64,000 bases of DNA from Piper betle (lineage: Eukaryota > Streptophyta > Magnoliopsida > Piperales > Piperaceae): contig JAURVB010000673.1 of NCBI GenBank assembly GCA_033002965.1, positions 1-64,000 on the forward strand. The letters are read 5' to 3'. Shown here piece after piece: positions 11,959-23,700 of this stretch (positions within the stretch are counted from its first letter, which is position 1; each line of letters begins with the position of its first letter). The notes under the pieces are model-generated. The model was given only the letters and a program-made list of their open reading frames with translations, had not been told where the DNA came from and did no database searches. A program made the position numbers and the translations under genes.

Positions 11959-12099
11959 CAACCCTTGTTCTTGCAACTCCAGATAAGTACCACTTTTCTC
12001 ACTAAAGGCCCAACTTTCACTGTTGAGCCCTAACCCTTGTTCTTGCAACTCCTGATAAGTACCACTTTTCTCATGAAAGGCTCAACATTCACTGTTGCT
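11959..12099. repeat. 72-base tandem duplication downstream of the LARP1 stop
   Basis: The phrase beginning AACCCTTGTTCTTGCAACTCC recurs 72 bases later, with the matched AAGTACCACTTTTCTCA and TTCACTGTTG blocks in the same order. A few mismatches separate the copies. The second ends about 10 bases past the LARP1 stop codon (minus strand), so both would lie in its 3' UTR. Confidence 0.8.
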
Positions 12100-12108
12100 T
12101 TTTTAACT

Positions 12109-15100
12109 TCATTTGCCTTGAACAGAACTGGAACTTGCCTGCAGCTCGTGACTTGCTTCTGCAAGGACTTGGCTTGCTCCCTCTCGACTTAAACCACTTT
12201 CCCCAGACATTGATCTACCTTGTGATCCTTCACTCGTGAAATTCAATTGGTTTGATGCACCCTCATCAAAAGCAACATTACCAATGCGATTAGCCAATGA
12301 ATCATGGTCTAATGGAACTGTGGGCGTGCGGGGCCACAACCATTTCATCCATTCATTGCGTCGCCTCAGTTTGTCACCCTGCTCGAGAAAAGACCTTACT
12401 AGTAGAGTTAGGGCATGCATACGCATTTGCATAGGGAGAAAAAAACACTGCAAAATAAAACTCTGATACCAAAGATACAGACAAGCCAAATATTCTTCCA
12501 AGCAAACTACATAAAGTTATCATGTTTACAATTTAAATATTATGCCAATAGAATAAAAAATGATAAACGCAATTGACCCACAATCAGTAGCGCACGGTTG
12601 CATTTAAACTCAATAAAAGAACTCAATTTAAAAAAAATACTACCAAAGGATAGTGTGCGTCTATCATGATATACCCCACACAGACACTTGAACATAAATG
12701 GCTACAATGACTAATCAAATTTTAACAATTAAAAGACCACACTCTAAAAAGAGCAAAATTAGTAAATGGTTACATTGACACCCTTCCCCACCAAAGAGGT
12801 TCAAAAAGCCTTAGAATAAATTAAATAAGGGGCTATAGAATGTAAGAATTAAAAAACAGTACCTGCACTTCCACAATTCTAGACGCTTGCAATGCTTCCA
12901 ATATAACCTGAACGTCCTCAGTCAAATTTTTTATCTAAATGACATAGTCAAGATTAGCAGTGACTCTCACAAACAAAAAATTCTAACAAAAGGGGAAAAT
13001 CACATAATCAAAACATCTTAAACTTGGTAATTACACAATAAACAACAGCTAAAACTGACACTTAAAATAATTTATTTCATAATATCGAGGGCAAATCATA
13101 CTAAACTTAGCTAGTAAATAACACAATCAGTTCACTGATGGACAACAATGTTGCTTATGAAGTAATCATACTGTACACTATTTTGGCATTTACTTGGACG
13201 AGATTGGTTTTTAGCTTCGAAACAAACACTCTTGGACTTATAGCATAAATTGGTTACTTCCATATCTTCCACATAGGGATGGAGGGGGGCAACTTATAGG
13301 GCGCCTCACAGCGCACACAAAATCTTGTCCATTATTTTTGCATCTAATGGTATTCATATTGTCAGTATTTTTATAAATCTAAAATGGTAATTAATTGATT
13401 AGCAACCTTAAGAACTGTAAAATAAATTAGTTATGTTCATCTAAAAGCCGGCATTCTCCCTGAATAGGGTGGAAACCGCCACAGACACCGCCAGTTTGGA
13501 GAGGGAGGAGGAGGAGGCGGGTAGTTACAAGTACAATGCAAGAGCCTAATAAAAGGTTGTGAAAAGAAGAGGAGAAAAAGAAGGGAGAATCTATGCTGCA
13601 AATGAAGGTTGTGAAATATATTCTCCACAATTGCACATAACTTACGCAAGCAGGTAAATATCCCAATAGTTACTAGGCTTATCGATGGGACTTTGGCTCA
13701 CAATGAGTCACGTGAGGAATATTTCTCAAACAATAGTTATGAAATTTGTGTAGATTACTTAGAGAATTATCAAACTAAGTATGAAAAACAAAGGATTGAG
13801 AGAAAAGAAGAGTCGAAAGGTAGAAAGGCTTTGCAAGCTTCAACAATTCTTCAATAAGACCTAAATACAAAGTAAGGAGAAGGCTTTAATTATAGGCAAA
13901 CTCCATAGAAGTCTTTAGGAAAGTTCTAATTACCACACAATTCCTAATTAAAACATACGTAAATAAGAAGAGTTAAAACTAGATAACTTCATAAAGGAAA
14001 GTAGATATAATAGTAAGATTTCAAATCAAGTAAGCGGGCTGGGTTTCTTCGTGTTTTCTTTCTTCCTCTTCCTAACATTTACTTTAATAGTTACTATCAA
14101 AATCTTTAGGATGTACTGCATCATATACTAACCAACTAATAGAGCAAACTCAATAAAATCATAAATTCTAAAGCAAAGAACAAAAAACAAAAGATAATAC
14201 AGCCTAGTAGTGAAGAAATTAAATAAATTAACGATACGGTTCAAAAGTGCAAAAAGGGAAGTTAATCTCACTCTTGTAAAACCTGCAATCAAAGAAACCG
14301 GCACCCATCCTTGCTCGTCCATATTCTCACGAAGGTATGGGTCTTTGCACAGGTTGTCATCGCTGAAAATAACTCAAATTAGCGATTTTGGAGGTAATAG
14401 AAAAAAGAAAATCTGCATGTACAGTGCATGACACCACATATGCTTTTCTTACCTAAAATAATAATCTATCTGCATCAACAAACTAGCACGCAAACCCGGA
14501 TCATAACCTGGAGAAAATATTGCAGGGGGTGGAGGAGGGAGGAGGGAAAATCCTCTGTAAGCATCTGGATGTGGAGGAGGAGAAACGTAGTAAACTGGGG
14601 GTGGTATCTCTGAAAAAAAAACATCTGTAATTAATTGTAAACAAAAAAAATGGTAACCGTTCCACCAAGCAGTGCAAAAAAACACACCAAGAGGATAGCC
14701 CATAGGATTCACAAAAGGCATTGGAGGTGGAATAAATGGTATAGGATTAGGTGGTGCTCGCCCAAAAACCCTCGGGACAGGTCTTGCTTGTTGCATGTGA
14801 ACATCTCTTCCATTAAAATTTCGAGGACCGTTCCACTCATAGTTGTTCCGATCCTGATCCCTGCGACTACGATGGCCATCATAAAACTCACCCCGCGGAC
14901 GACCACCATGGCCCCTCCTATATGAGTTCTGGGGCTGATCATTAGCAGGATGTGAATGGGGCATAGCTCCCCCTTGATCCAGACTCCCAGATGCTGGCCC
15001 TATTCAAGGTATCTCTTGGACTAGACTCTGGCATATGACCATCTGATTGCACAGGTGAAGGGCCCCCCATGGCAGCATTACGGTCCTCACCCCTAAAGGA

Positions 15101-16028
15101 TTTTTGTCGGGTAGGGTGGTTATTACTACTGTAAGCAGAGCTAGAGGTTGCATTATTATTATTTGCCACTGCTTTAGCAGTAGGTGTGGGTGCAATAACC
15201 GGCCCCTACAAGAAGTGCACACAAAAATAAGATGAATCTTTATAGCATCAGTATGCACTAAAAACTATCTGAGTAGCAGACACAAGTAAAACACCATTAC
15301 AAAAAATATAGCAAATTTGATTAGTATGCGCCATTTTCCATAATTACAATTGTCTGCACTTTGGGAACAAAGCACATTTATTTGTTATTTTAAACAAAAT
15401 AAGCGGCAATTAAATCAAAGACAAACTTCTTAAATGGGCGACCAAATTCATGGATGACATAAAAGATAGTACCAGCAGAACAAAAAACTTCAGAGTCCTA
15501 AAAAACACCGCGAGCATCTTCTCACGATCAAATTAACTCCAAAATAAATGTTTCTCTTTAGCTCAAATCACCTAGGACCTATTTAAAATAACATACTTAG
15601 CAAATGAACAAACACAGTCCAGAACCATCAATTAACTGCGGCAATGATGACCATTCCCCAAAAAATAAATAAATAAATATTTAATTGGAATATAACGAAC
15701 CGGAAATGCGTGAACAGATCCATCAGCAAGCGGCTTCGCCACCGGCGGAGTATCACCGGAGACCCTCGCCGTAACCCTCGCCGTCGCCGCCTCAGACAGC
15801 GCCGGCCACGACACCGCCCCCATGACCGGCCCCGCATCAGCCGCCGCCGCCACATCCCCGCCCGCCATCTTATTCCACACCGGCCTCTTCACCTCCGGCG
15901 ACGCCGACCCCGCGGCGAGCTCCGCGTGAGCCGCCTCCCCCGCCACCGCCGCATCGGTCGCCGCCTCCCCGCGCCTCGCGCTCCTCCCCCTCAACCGCCG
16001 ACCCAGTGCCGCCCGTCTTCGTCGTCAT
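12109..16028 (-). CDS. LARP1: La-related protein 1 (LARP1b/c type)
   Basis: Exons on the minus strand are 16028-15701, 15205-14688, 14609-14453, 14362-14272, 12934-12863 and 12378-12109. LARP1 proteins bind mRNA through a La motif and control translation and decay of specific mRNAs. The N-terminal block GPVMGAVSWPALSE, an Arg/Gly/Asn-rich linker, a Pro-rich stretch and then the La motif are visible: LRASLLMQIDYYF, SDDNLCKDPYLRENMDEQGW, VPVSLIAGFTR, EDVQVILEALQAS, LRRRNEWMKW. There is no DM15 domain, which fits the shorter plant LARP1b/c. The reading frame breaks twice, at runs of five C on the plus strand (15986-15990 in exon 1, 14969-14973 in exon 2). Removing one base at each gives consistent phases and about 477 aa. 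The first ATG in the leader is at 16028. Confidence 0.92.
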
Positions 16029-16208
16029 CACCGCCACCACCCCCAAAGATCCCGACTTTCCAACCTCCCAACACAAACCAAGTCCCAAACAACACCAACA
16101 ACACAACAACAACAAATTCAACAACAAAAATCACCAAAAACGCTACAGAACACGCACCAAAATTTCAGGATTTCACCGCGGCTCGAGCTCCTCGAATCCG
16201 GATCGAAA

Positions 16209-16217
16209 CTAGGGTTT
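16209..16217 (-). promoter_or_regulatory. Telo-box upstream of LARP1
   Basis: The minus strand reads AAACCCTAG about 180 bases before the ATG. This word is common in plant promoters or leaders of translation-related genes, usually near site II elements, which are also present here. Confidence 0.55.
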
Positions 16218-16457
16218 CAGCGGGTCAAAAGAATCGGGAAAAAAGAGGGAAACGTGGGAGTGAGTGAACGAGAGGTGGAGAGGATCAATGGCGAATCGTG
16301 GGAGGGAAAATTGCAGTGATCGGATCGGGGAATGGGGTTGGAGATTGAGGAAGAAGAGAGTGCCGGAAAGGGTTTGGTAGGGGCGAAATGGGGATATTGG
16401 ATTAATTAGGGTAAATCGGATTTGTCAACCTAATTCCGACTTCGAGGAACGCGGGGG

Positions 16458-16484
16458 TGGGCCCATGGGCTTGTCTTAGGCCCA
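16458..16484 (-). promoter_or_regulatory. Cluster of site II (TGGGCY) elements
   Basis: TGGGCC, TGGGCT and GGCCCA lie within 27 bases (16458-16463, 16466-16471, 16479-16484), about 240 bases upstream of the telo-box. Site II clusters with a telo-box mark plant ribosomal-protein and translation-machinery promoters, fitting co-regulation of this LARP1. Confidence 0.5.
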
Positions 16485-16627
16485 TTTGTGAATTTCCACG
16501 GAACTTTCCAACAGCTAGCGGGGAACTTGCAACAAATGTTCGGGTCGACTCAACTTGCAAACTAGTTAAGATCTTAATTGGCTATACTTAAAGAATGTTA
16601 ACTAGTCAAAATGTTTGCTTTCCCGGA

Positions 16628-16760
16628 TGTAGGGCTAACTATCGAGTGCATCGAGAATTTTGCTTAGTTCAAACTCAACTGGTTTGATTTCAAATTCGAG
16701 TCAATGTAATAAGAACTCGAGGTAGTTCGAGTTCGAACTAGTTTGATTTATAGTTACGGC
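16628..16760. repeat. Weak relic of the CTCGA-rich hAT family
   Basis: A start resembling TAGGGCTAACTATCGAG is followed by CTCGAG/TTCGAGTTCGAAC words like those in the element at 53000-53630. The other end is not identifiable. Confidence 0.35.
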
Positions 16761-17613
16761 TTTTTTTATATAATTTATATTATAATTTAATTTATAATTA
16801 ATATATTTCAACTTTATCACAATCGAAATAATGAAGTATAAAACATTCACACTCAATTCGCATAACAAATGCATTTTTCCACACCGACATCGTAACCAAA
16901 AACATATTGAAAAGGATATAGATCAATATAATCTTTATTTTGTTGTAAAAAAGCTATATATCCACATCAATTTCATGAAGTTTCACTTATAGAAAAATGC
17001 CAGCACTAACTCCACCTCACAAATACGAAGCCCCCACGTCAAGGAAACCATGCAATTGGCACGTACGGGTTCATGCAAAATCTGCCTCTAGTCCGGGCCC
17101 ACGTCAATCAACCGTTGGTTATTACGTCCTCTTGCACGCGTGCCGATTAAGCGGGATGATTAATTAATACAAATATGATCGGGTTCCACACTCACAAGCT
17201 AGCTAGAGGTTATAGAATGACAAATTATACATGCCCCGCCAGCTAATGATTAAATAAGAGGTGTAATTTTGTGTCGAACAAGAAATTAATGCTTTGCTAA
17301 TTTGAGGGGATTTAGTTGCAGATAAGGCCGTAGATTGGCTATGGCGTGAGACCAAAGGGATTCTTAGATAGGGTTTGATATATTATGGTATTGCATTCCA
17401 ACACTTAATTATTGGTAATGATGGAAGCTGTCTAACCAATTAGGTCCAGGATGCATATCTGCTAATTTAAATCCTTCAATATTACTGAAAAAGGGTTATA
17501 AGTTATAAGGAAGTTGTAATTATGTAGGTGTTTTTTTAACAAAATTATGATAAGTAGTGTTGCACCAATTAAGGACCGAGTCTAACAGGCTGGCGATGTA
17601 TATGCATGAGTGC
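16761..17613. other. Intergenic DNA upstream of the UPF0496 gene
   Basis: AT-rich sequence without supported genes. The last few hundred bases are the likely promoter region of the gene at 17922. Confidence 0.4.
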
Positions 17614-17620
17614 TATAAAT
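17614..17620 (+). promoter_or_regulatory. Possible TATA box of the UPF0496 gene
   Basis: TATAAAT about 300 bases upstream of the ATG at 17922. A transcript starting near 17645 would carry a leader of about 275 bases. Confidence 0.35.
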
Positions 17621-17921
17621 GAGAGTTGCCGGCACCTTTTGGAGGAGCCCAATTACTTTCAACTTCTGAAATCAGAAGCCTTAGACGAGAAGTTTTAATA
17701 CATCAAACGTTGTTCTACATCAGCTTTCTAATTTTCTGGGCAACTGCTGCATATTGTCGATGGTATATTGAAACGAAGTACCGCAGTCATGAAGCTCGTC
17801 TACATATATATATACTGAAAGCATGCAGTAGATCATAATATGTAGAGTATATACTGCTAATTTTTCTCGTCTTGTTTGCAGCTCAGAAAAGATCTGGGTT
17901 GGTTAATATTGCTGAATAAAA

Positions 17922-19096
17922 ATGTGGTCCAAGTTGAAGTTTTCATTCCGGAAACCGATGCTTCACTCAACATCGATTGAAGGCAAGTTGGTTTCGTTTT
18001 TTCTCTTGGTAATTTGTTCTTTTCTGCATGTATTGTAAATGTTGAAGAAGATTCATGAACATTGATGTTATTTACAGGTAGAAGGCAACAAACAAACTTG
18101 CCAAGTAAGTTGAACGTCAATGAAGAATACATGCGAGCATTCAGAACAGAATCATACACAGATATGCTAGCCAAAGTCCACGTTGATCAATCATCCAATG
18201 AAGAACTGCTGGTTGATTCACCAGCTGCTATCCACCTCTCCCATCTCCATGAACAATTGCTTGAGCCCCAGCAGGAAACCCTAATGACCATGGCCAACAG
18301 GTCTAACTTTCACGAGCTACTATTGGACTATTTCAATGGCAGCCTTGAGGCCTTCAAAATCTGCAGCCTGCTCCTTGATGGAATCAACCAGACTAGAAAG
18401 AACTACATGATCGTACAAAAGGCATTCAAGCTCGGCCGAGTGGTCACAGAGGACGAGCACCTCCTTGTCGCCCGGGAGCTCGACAGATTCGCCGCCCTTG
18501 ACAACCCCTTCGCCGGCGTGGAATTTGGGCATGTACATGAGCTCAACCGGGCCATCCTAGGGAGACTCAATGCAATGCACAGGAAGGTTAAGAGGAGGGT
18601 CAAATTGGTACATTTCTGCAAGTGGGCCACTGGTGTGACCCTTTTGTGCTTAATTGGGGCCCTCACTGTTACAGCCGTGGTGGTTGTGGGACACACAGTC
18701 ATAGGCATTGTGTGCCTGCCCCCAGTGTTGTCCACCTCCTTGGGCATCCTTAGGAGAAGAAGGTCGGCCAGGCCAAAGAAGGGCCTCCGGCGAGGTCCGC
18801 TGTCGAGTCTGGCAGCACAGCTCGATGCCGCGGCCAAGGGGGCATACATTCTCGACCGGGATTTCGACACGATGAGCCGACTCGTCGCGAGGTTGCACGA
18901 CGAGGTGGAGCACAAGAAGGCCGTGGTGAGGATATGTTTGAGGAGCCACAAGGGAAGCTTGTTAAAGGAGGCTCTCAAGGAGTTGGAGAGTGGTGAATAT
19001 TGCTTTCTTGAGCAGCTAGAGGAGCTTGAATCCCATGTTTACTTGTGTTTCCTCACCATTAACAGATCTAGGAGGCTGGTTCTAAAAGAATTATGA
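17922..19096 (+). CDS. UPF0496 family membrane-anchored protein
   Basis: Two exons, 17922-17982 and 18078-19096, give 359 aa. UPF0496 proteins (DUF677 group, related to At3g19330) are plant-specific and mostly uncharacterised. The large exon shows the family's helical body (EEYMRAFRTESYTDML, LLLDYFNGSLEAF, LLLDGINQTRKNY), a paired hydrophobic segment around residues 205-247 that should anchor it in a membrane, a basic stretch (GILRRRRSARPKKGLRR) and the C-terminal block ELEELESHVYLCFLTINR. The first exon adds a short basic N-terminus. The intron uses a GC donor (GAAG|GCAAGT); the only nearby GT would create a stop after splicing. The body is rich in G/C at third positions compared with the flanks. 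Confidence 0.9.
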
Positions 19097-20723
19097 ACTA
19101 AATTAATTAGGAGAACGATTGTTTATTCTTTCATTGTTTTTGGATATTATTCTTTTTTTTTCACATGTAACAAATGGCTTTCCATTTGAGCTTCAGTTGG
19201 TAGTGATTACAGATACCAAGAATTTTATACTTTGATTAACAGTTAAGAAGCTATTGCGTCTGGTGTTCATAAATTGATCTAAATGCGCCACCAAAGTCCA
19301 AATCTGAAAATGACATTGCAGGGCCAACTTTAGAATTTATCATTGGATATGGACATCTTTTAATGTGTAGAAACAAATTCTTCGTGTACCAAGCAACGTA
19401 AAACAAGGACAAGCAAGCATATAATGCCGAGGCCGATAGTACTTGGTTGTTTCTCCTCCACATACAATCCCTGTCCGAATTGTTTCTCCATTAATACCTA
19501 TGAGGAGATTGATATATTCACAGATCGTTAACAGTTGGAACCAGACGAAATTGAGGTGCATTTCAGCAACGCATGTTTGACCTTGGAGGCATATGGTTAT
19601 GTAGAGATACACCTGGCATCTGGGTATGTTGGGATTTGGGGGGTACGGATATTACAATTTATAACGTGCAAGTAAAGGGAAAAGGGCAGCATCTTAGGCG
19701 GTTCACATAGAAGCTACAGGTGATGTATCAGAAGAGTTGGTTACACATATCATGCATGCGTCCTGATCTAAGTGAAAACAAAATACACGAATTGGTTTAA
19801 TTTGGGATGGATCTTTTTTAATTCTTATGGTTCCTTCATCGGTTTTTATTTATTTATTTATTTATCTATTTATAACCGATAACATATTTGAAACTACTTA
19901 ATTTACTAATATGAGGGTGCAGAAAATTGTAATTGCCAGCAACGTTCTTTCTTTTTTTAATCTTTTTTCTTCAAATCCAAAAAATTTGCAGCGGCACGAA
20001 GTTGTGAAAAACTACAGAAAATTGCTGAATCATTCAAGAAGCAGTTTGCAAGCCGCAAATTTGCAATCCCTTGCTCAGCGGGAAGACTTCAAACTTTTCG
20101 TCGTCTCTTCCTTGCACAGAACCAACTGCTATAAAGATATAACCATGTATTCCACCTCCCCCATCCACAGCAGTACTGATATCATAACTTTCATCCACCA
20201 TTGCTTGGGTGGGGAAAAAAAGTTCATCCACCATTACAATATGATAGAAATTCAAAATCCAAAGAAAAGATATTTTAAACTTGTATGGTAGCTCAGCTTA
20301 AAGATAAATAATGGCAATTGTCATTCTTCATGAAAAAAATGAGGCCAATACAATTACTTAATAGAGAACATGTGCATGAGGATTTTCCACTAGTTACCAA
20401 TCTCTTTTCTTGATCATTCCTTCAGCAGCCGGTAATTCAAGTAAAATTCACCACTGCCATGTCAACTAATAGCGATTCCTGGAAGTAACCTAAGCTTTTC
20501 ACTAATTTATAAACATCTCTTGCAAGATAGGCCCAATGCTGATGAATATGATCGAACACATTCATCAAAAAATTACCTCAAGGTCAAACAGACCAAATTT
20601 TTCTTGTTTTCCTAGTAGTCATGCCAAGAAATTAGGAGACCAAGAAGGAAAGGTTTGCCTAAACTGAAACTTCTGAATGCTAGAAAATAAATGGAAGAGA
20701 ATCTCAAGCAAACCCCAGTTGTA
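19097..20723. other. Intergenic DNA between UPF0496 and RPN3
   Basis: The first part is the likely UPF0496 3' UTR. A short TTTA repeat lies near 19847-19872. Open frames here show no coding signature. The end of the stretch should contain RPN3 3' UTR on the minus strand. Confidence 0.45.
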
Positions 20724-23700
20724 TCAAAAATCATCATCATCATCTTCTGCAATGTGCTTTGCTAGTTCCTCTTCTTGCTGCTGCCGCTCTCTCCTCTTCT
20801 CCGCACTTTCTTTTTCCTTCTTGTGGGAATTTGGCGGAAATCGAAGGGCTCTAACAGCTTCATTGTGCATGTTAAGACAGAAGGCAATCCTTGAGTTAAA
20901 AGCCATCTGAGGTTCGGTTGTAAAGTAGACATCTCCTGTCTCTTTTGACACCATGTAACCATTGGCATGATCCAATGTGGCATCAATGGCACCATCGTGA
21001 ATTGCCTTCGCTACAATACTCTCTGCATCAGCAACAGGATTAGCTGAGTCCAACCTCAACTTTCTTGCAACGTCTGCCAGAGAAATACGAGAATAAGAAA
21101 TACTAATGTTTCGTAGACTCGTCCTTATCACATTATGGCGAAGCCTCACAATGAGATTGTGAGTTCGGTCAGCATTGAAAACATCTGCAAACTTCTCAGC
21201 TACAGTTCGGAACAGCTCCAAATCACCTATTCGAACAGCCTGGAGGAAAGCCATGAAATTAGCTCAAGTGCAAAAGGATGGCATCATAAATTACGTGAGC
21301 CCGCTAGAAAGCAACAATTTAACATAAGCTCACATTAGTAAGTTCAAAGTACGGTCTAAGAGACTTCTTCATGCCATTCTGCATAAAAACAGTTCTTTCA
21401 GGAATTTCTCCCAGTAGCAATCTGACTATTACAGCCCACTTGTTACACTGAATTCTGAAGCCTTGAGCTGCAACTGGGGCCTTGCGAGCAGCTTGCAAGA
21501 GGCTTTCTTTGGCGTCAGTGTACTCCAACTGAATTGTTCTGATCTTTCCCAAGTAGAATAGATAACGACAGAACTGTAAATTATAGAAAAAAGCTGTAAG
21601 GCTAAAAAAAGCAAGTCTCAAACAAATAAACTTTACCATGACAAAAGCAGCCTGAATTTAGAAGATTACATTGAAACTATAATTGTTGAAAATCAGATAG
21701 GTATACAAAACAAGAACAAATTAGAGAAGTGGAGGTGAAAACACGCACTTTTCACCATCCACACTTTAAATATTATGTAGAGAAGAACTGGTTACAACTA
21801 ATCCCTGATTTCAGGAGATAAGACAACTACAAGAATTAACAAAAATTAAAACTCCTAACAGCCTAAGAATAGGTCAATATGACCTGTAAACCAAATAACA
21901 TAATATACAGCATGTAACATGTGACTCTAGTATTCTAACACTTCCCCTCAAGCTATGAGAGGGAGGTTTCAAAATACAGCTTGGATTGTCGTTCATCATG
22001 CCAAGCTGTGGAGAGGGCTTTAGTGAAGATATCTGCCACCTGGACCTTGGTACTTATGTATCTCAAATCAATAACCTTCTTCGTCACTTGATCTCTAATG
22101 TAATGATAGTCCACTTCAATATGCTTGGTTCTCTCGTGGAACGCTGGATTGTTGGCAATATGAACGGCCGTCTGATTGTCACACCAGTCCAATTGGTGCA
22201 ACTGTTATGAACCCTAGTTCTTCCAATAGCATCTCCATCCAAGTCAGTTCAGTTGATGCTTTTGCGATTGCCTTGCCCTATATTTAGCTTCTATGCTAGA
22301 CCTGGCCACTACATTTTGTTTCTTACTTTTCCACACAACTAAATTTCCTCCAAGTCTCATGCAATACCATTAGTCGACCTCCTATCAAATGTAGACCCTG
22401 CCCAATCTGAGTTGACAAAGGCTTGAATCTGCAAGGGATTGACACAATTTTGTCTTTTATATAGCATTCCTTTTGATGAATCTCTCTTCAAATATCTTAG
22501 GATCATTGCGACTGCATTTCAATGTGGAAGTCTCAGGTCTTGCATAAATTGCCTTATCACACTAATAGCAAAAGAAATGTCAAGTCTAGTAACTGTTAGG
22601 TAGAATAGTTTGCCTACTAACCTCCTACACTTAGACTGGTCTAGTAGACGTTCCCCTATTTAAGGCTCCAACTTTAATGTAGTTTCAAGTGGAGTATCTG
22701 CTCTCCTTGCACCTAACAGGCCTGTCTCCTGAAACATGTCCAGAACATACTTTCTTTGGCAAAATAGAATGCCTTTGTCATTCCTTAACACCTCGATACC
22801 TAGGGAGTATTGTAACTTGCCTAAATCTTTAATTTGCAGCTTAGAGTGTAGATCCTTCTTCAGGTCTCCAATTCCAACCAAATCAATTCCTGATATTATT
22901 ATGTCATCAACATAAACAATTAAGATAATGCAGCCACTTATTGTCTTCTTAACAAACAAGGAATAGTCCAAGCTTGTTCTCACAAACCCTAAATCTGTCA
23001 CAATATTATTAAATTTTTCAAACCATGCTCGAGGGAACTGTTTTAGTTCATAAATTGATTTGATCAGCTTGCAAACCTTGTGGACTCCCCCCAGCAATAA
23101 ACACAGGTGGTTGCTGCATGTAGACTTCTTGTAACTTGCCATAAAAAATGCGTTCTTCACATCTAGTTGGTGAAGACTCCCGTTCATATTAGCTGCAAGA
23201 GATATCAAAATCCTTACTGAATTTAGCTTTGCAACTAGTGAAAATGTCTCTTCATAGTCTGCGCCTGCTGTTTGATTGTAACCCTTGGCTACAAACCTTG
23301 TCTTTACCCTTTCAATTGAACCATCTGCTTTGAACTTCATCGTGTAGACCCATTTACTCCCTGCTGCCCTTTAAACTTCACCGTGTAGACCCATTTACTC
23401 CCTGCTTCCCTTTTTCCTGCAGGCAATTCAGTTAATATCGAAGTGTCATTATCATGACAAGCTGAAATTCGTCCTGCATACCTTTATACCAGCCTGGATT
23501 TGACATGGCTTCATGATGAGTTGCAGAAATTGGTAAATGATAGGTTTAGGGCAACGAGTTTAAGTACCTGACTTGATGTGGTGTTCTGAAGAGAGGAAGC
23601 AGTGGCATTATTGGAGGGAACCTTTTTACCTTTTCTATTGTAGACAATGGGAGGATTAACAAACTTATTGCATTTTGGCCTACGTTGATACACCTGAGGA

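Noticed and set aside
13664..14095. LTR-like or other insertion in LARP1 intron 4 between repeats of AATAGTTACTA
   Set aside because: The 11-base repeats are suggestive, but no paired terminal repeats or matching TG...CA ends with a proper duplication could be found.
18403..18978. 191-codon open frame antisense to the UPF0496 gene
   Set aside because: It is the mirror of a GC-biased coding exon and shows no domain or splice structure of its own.
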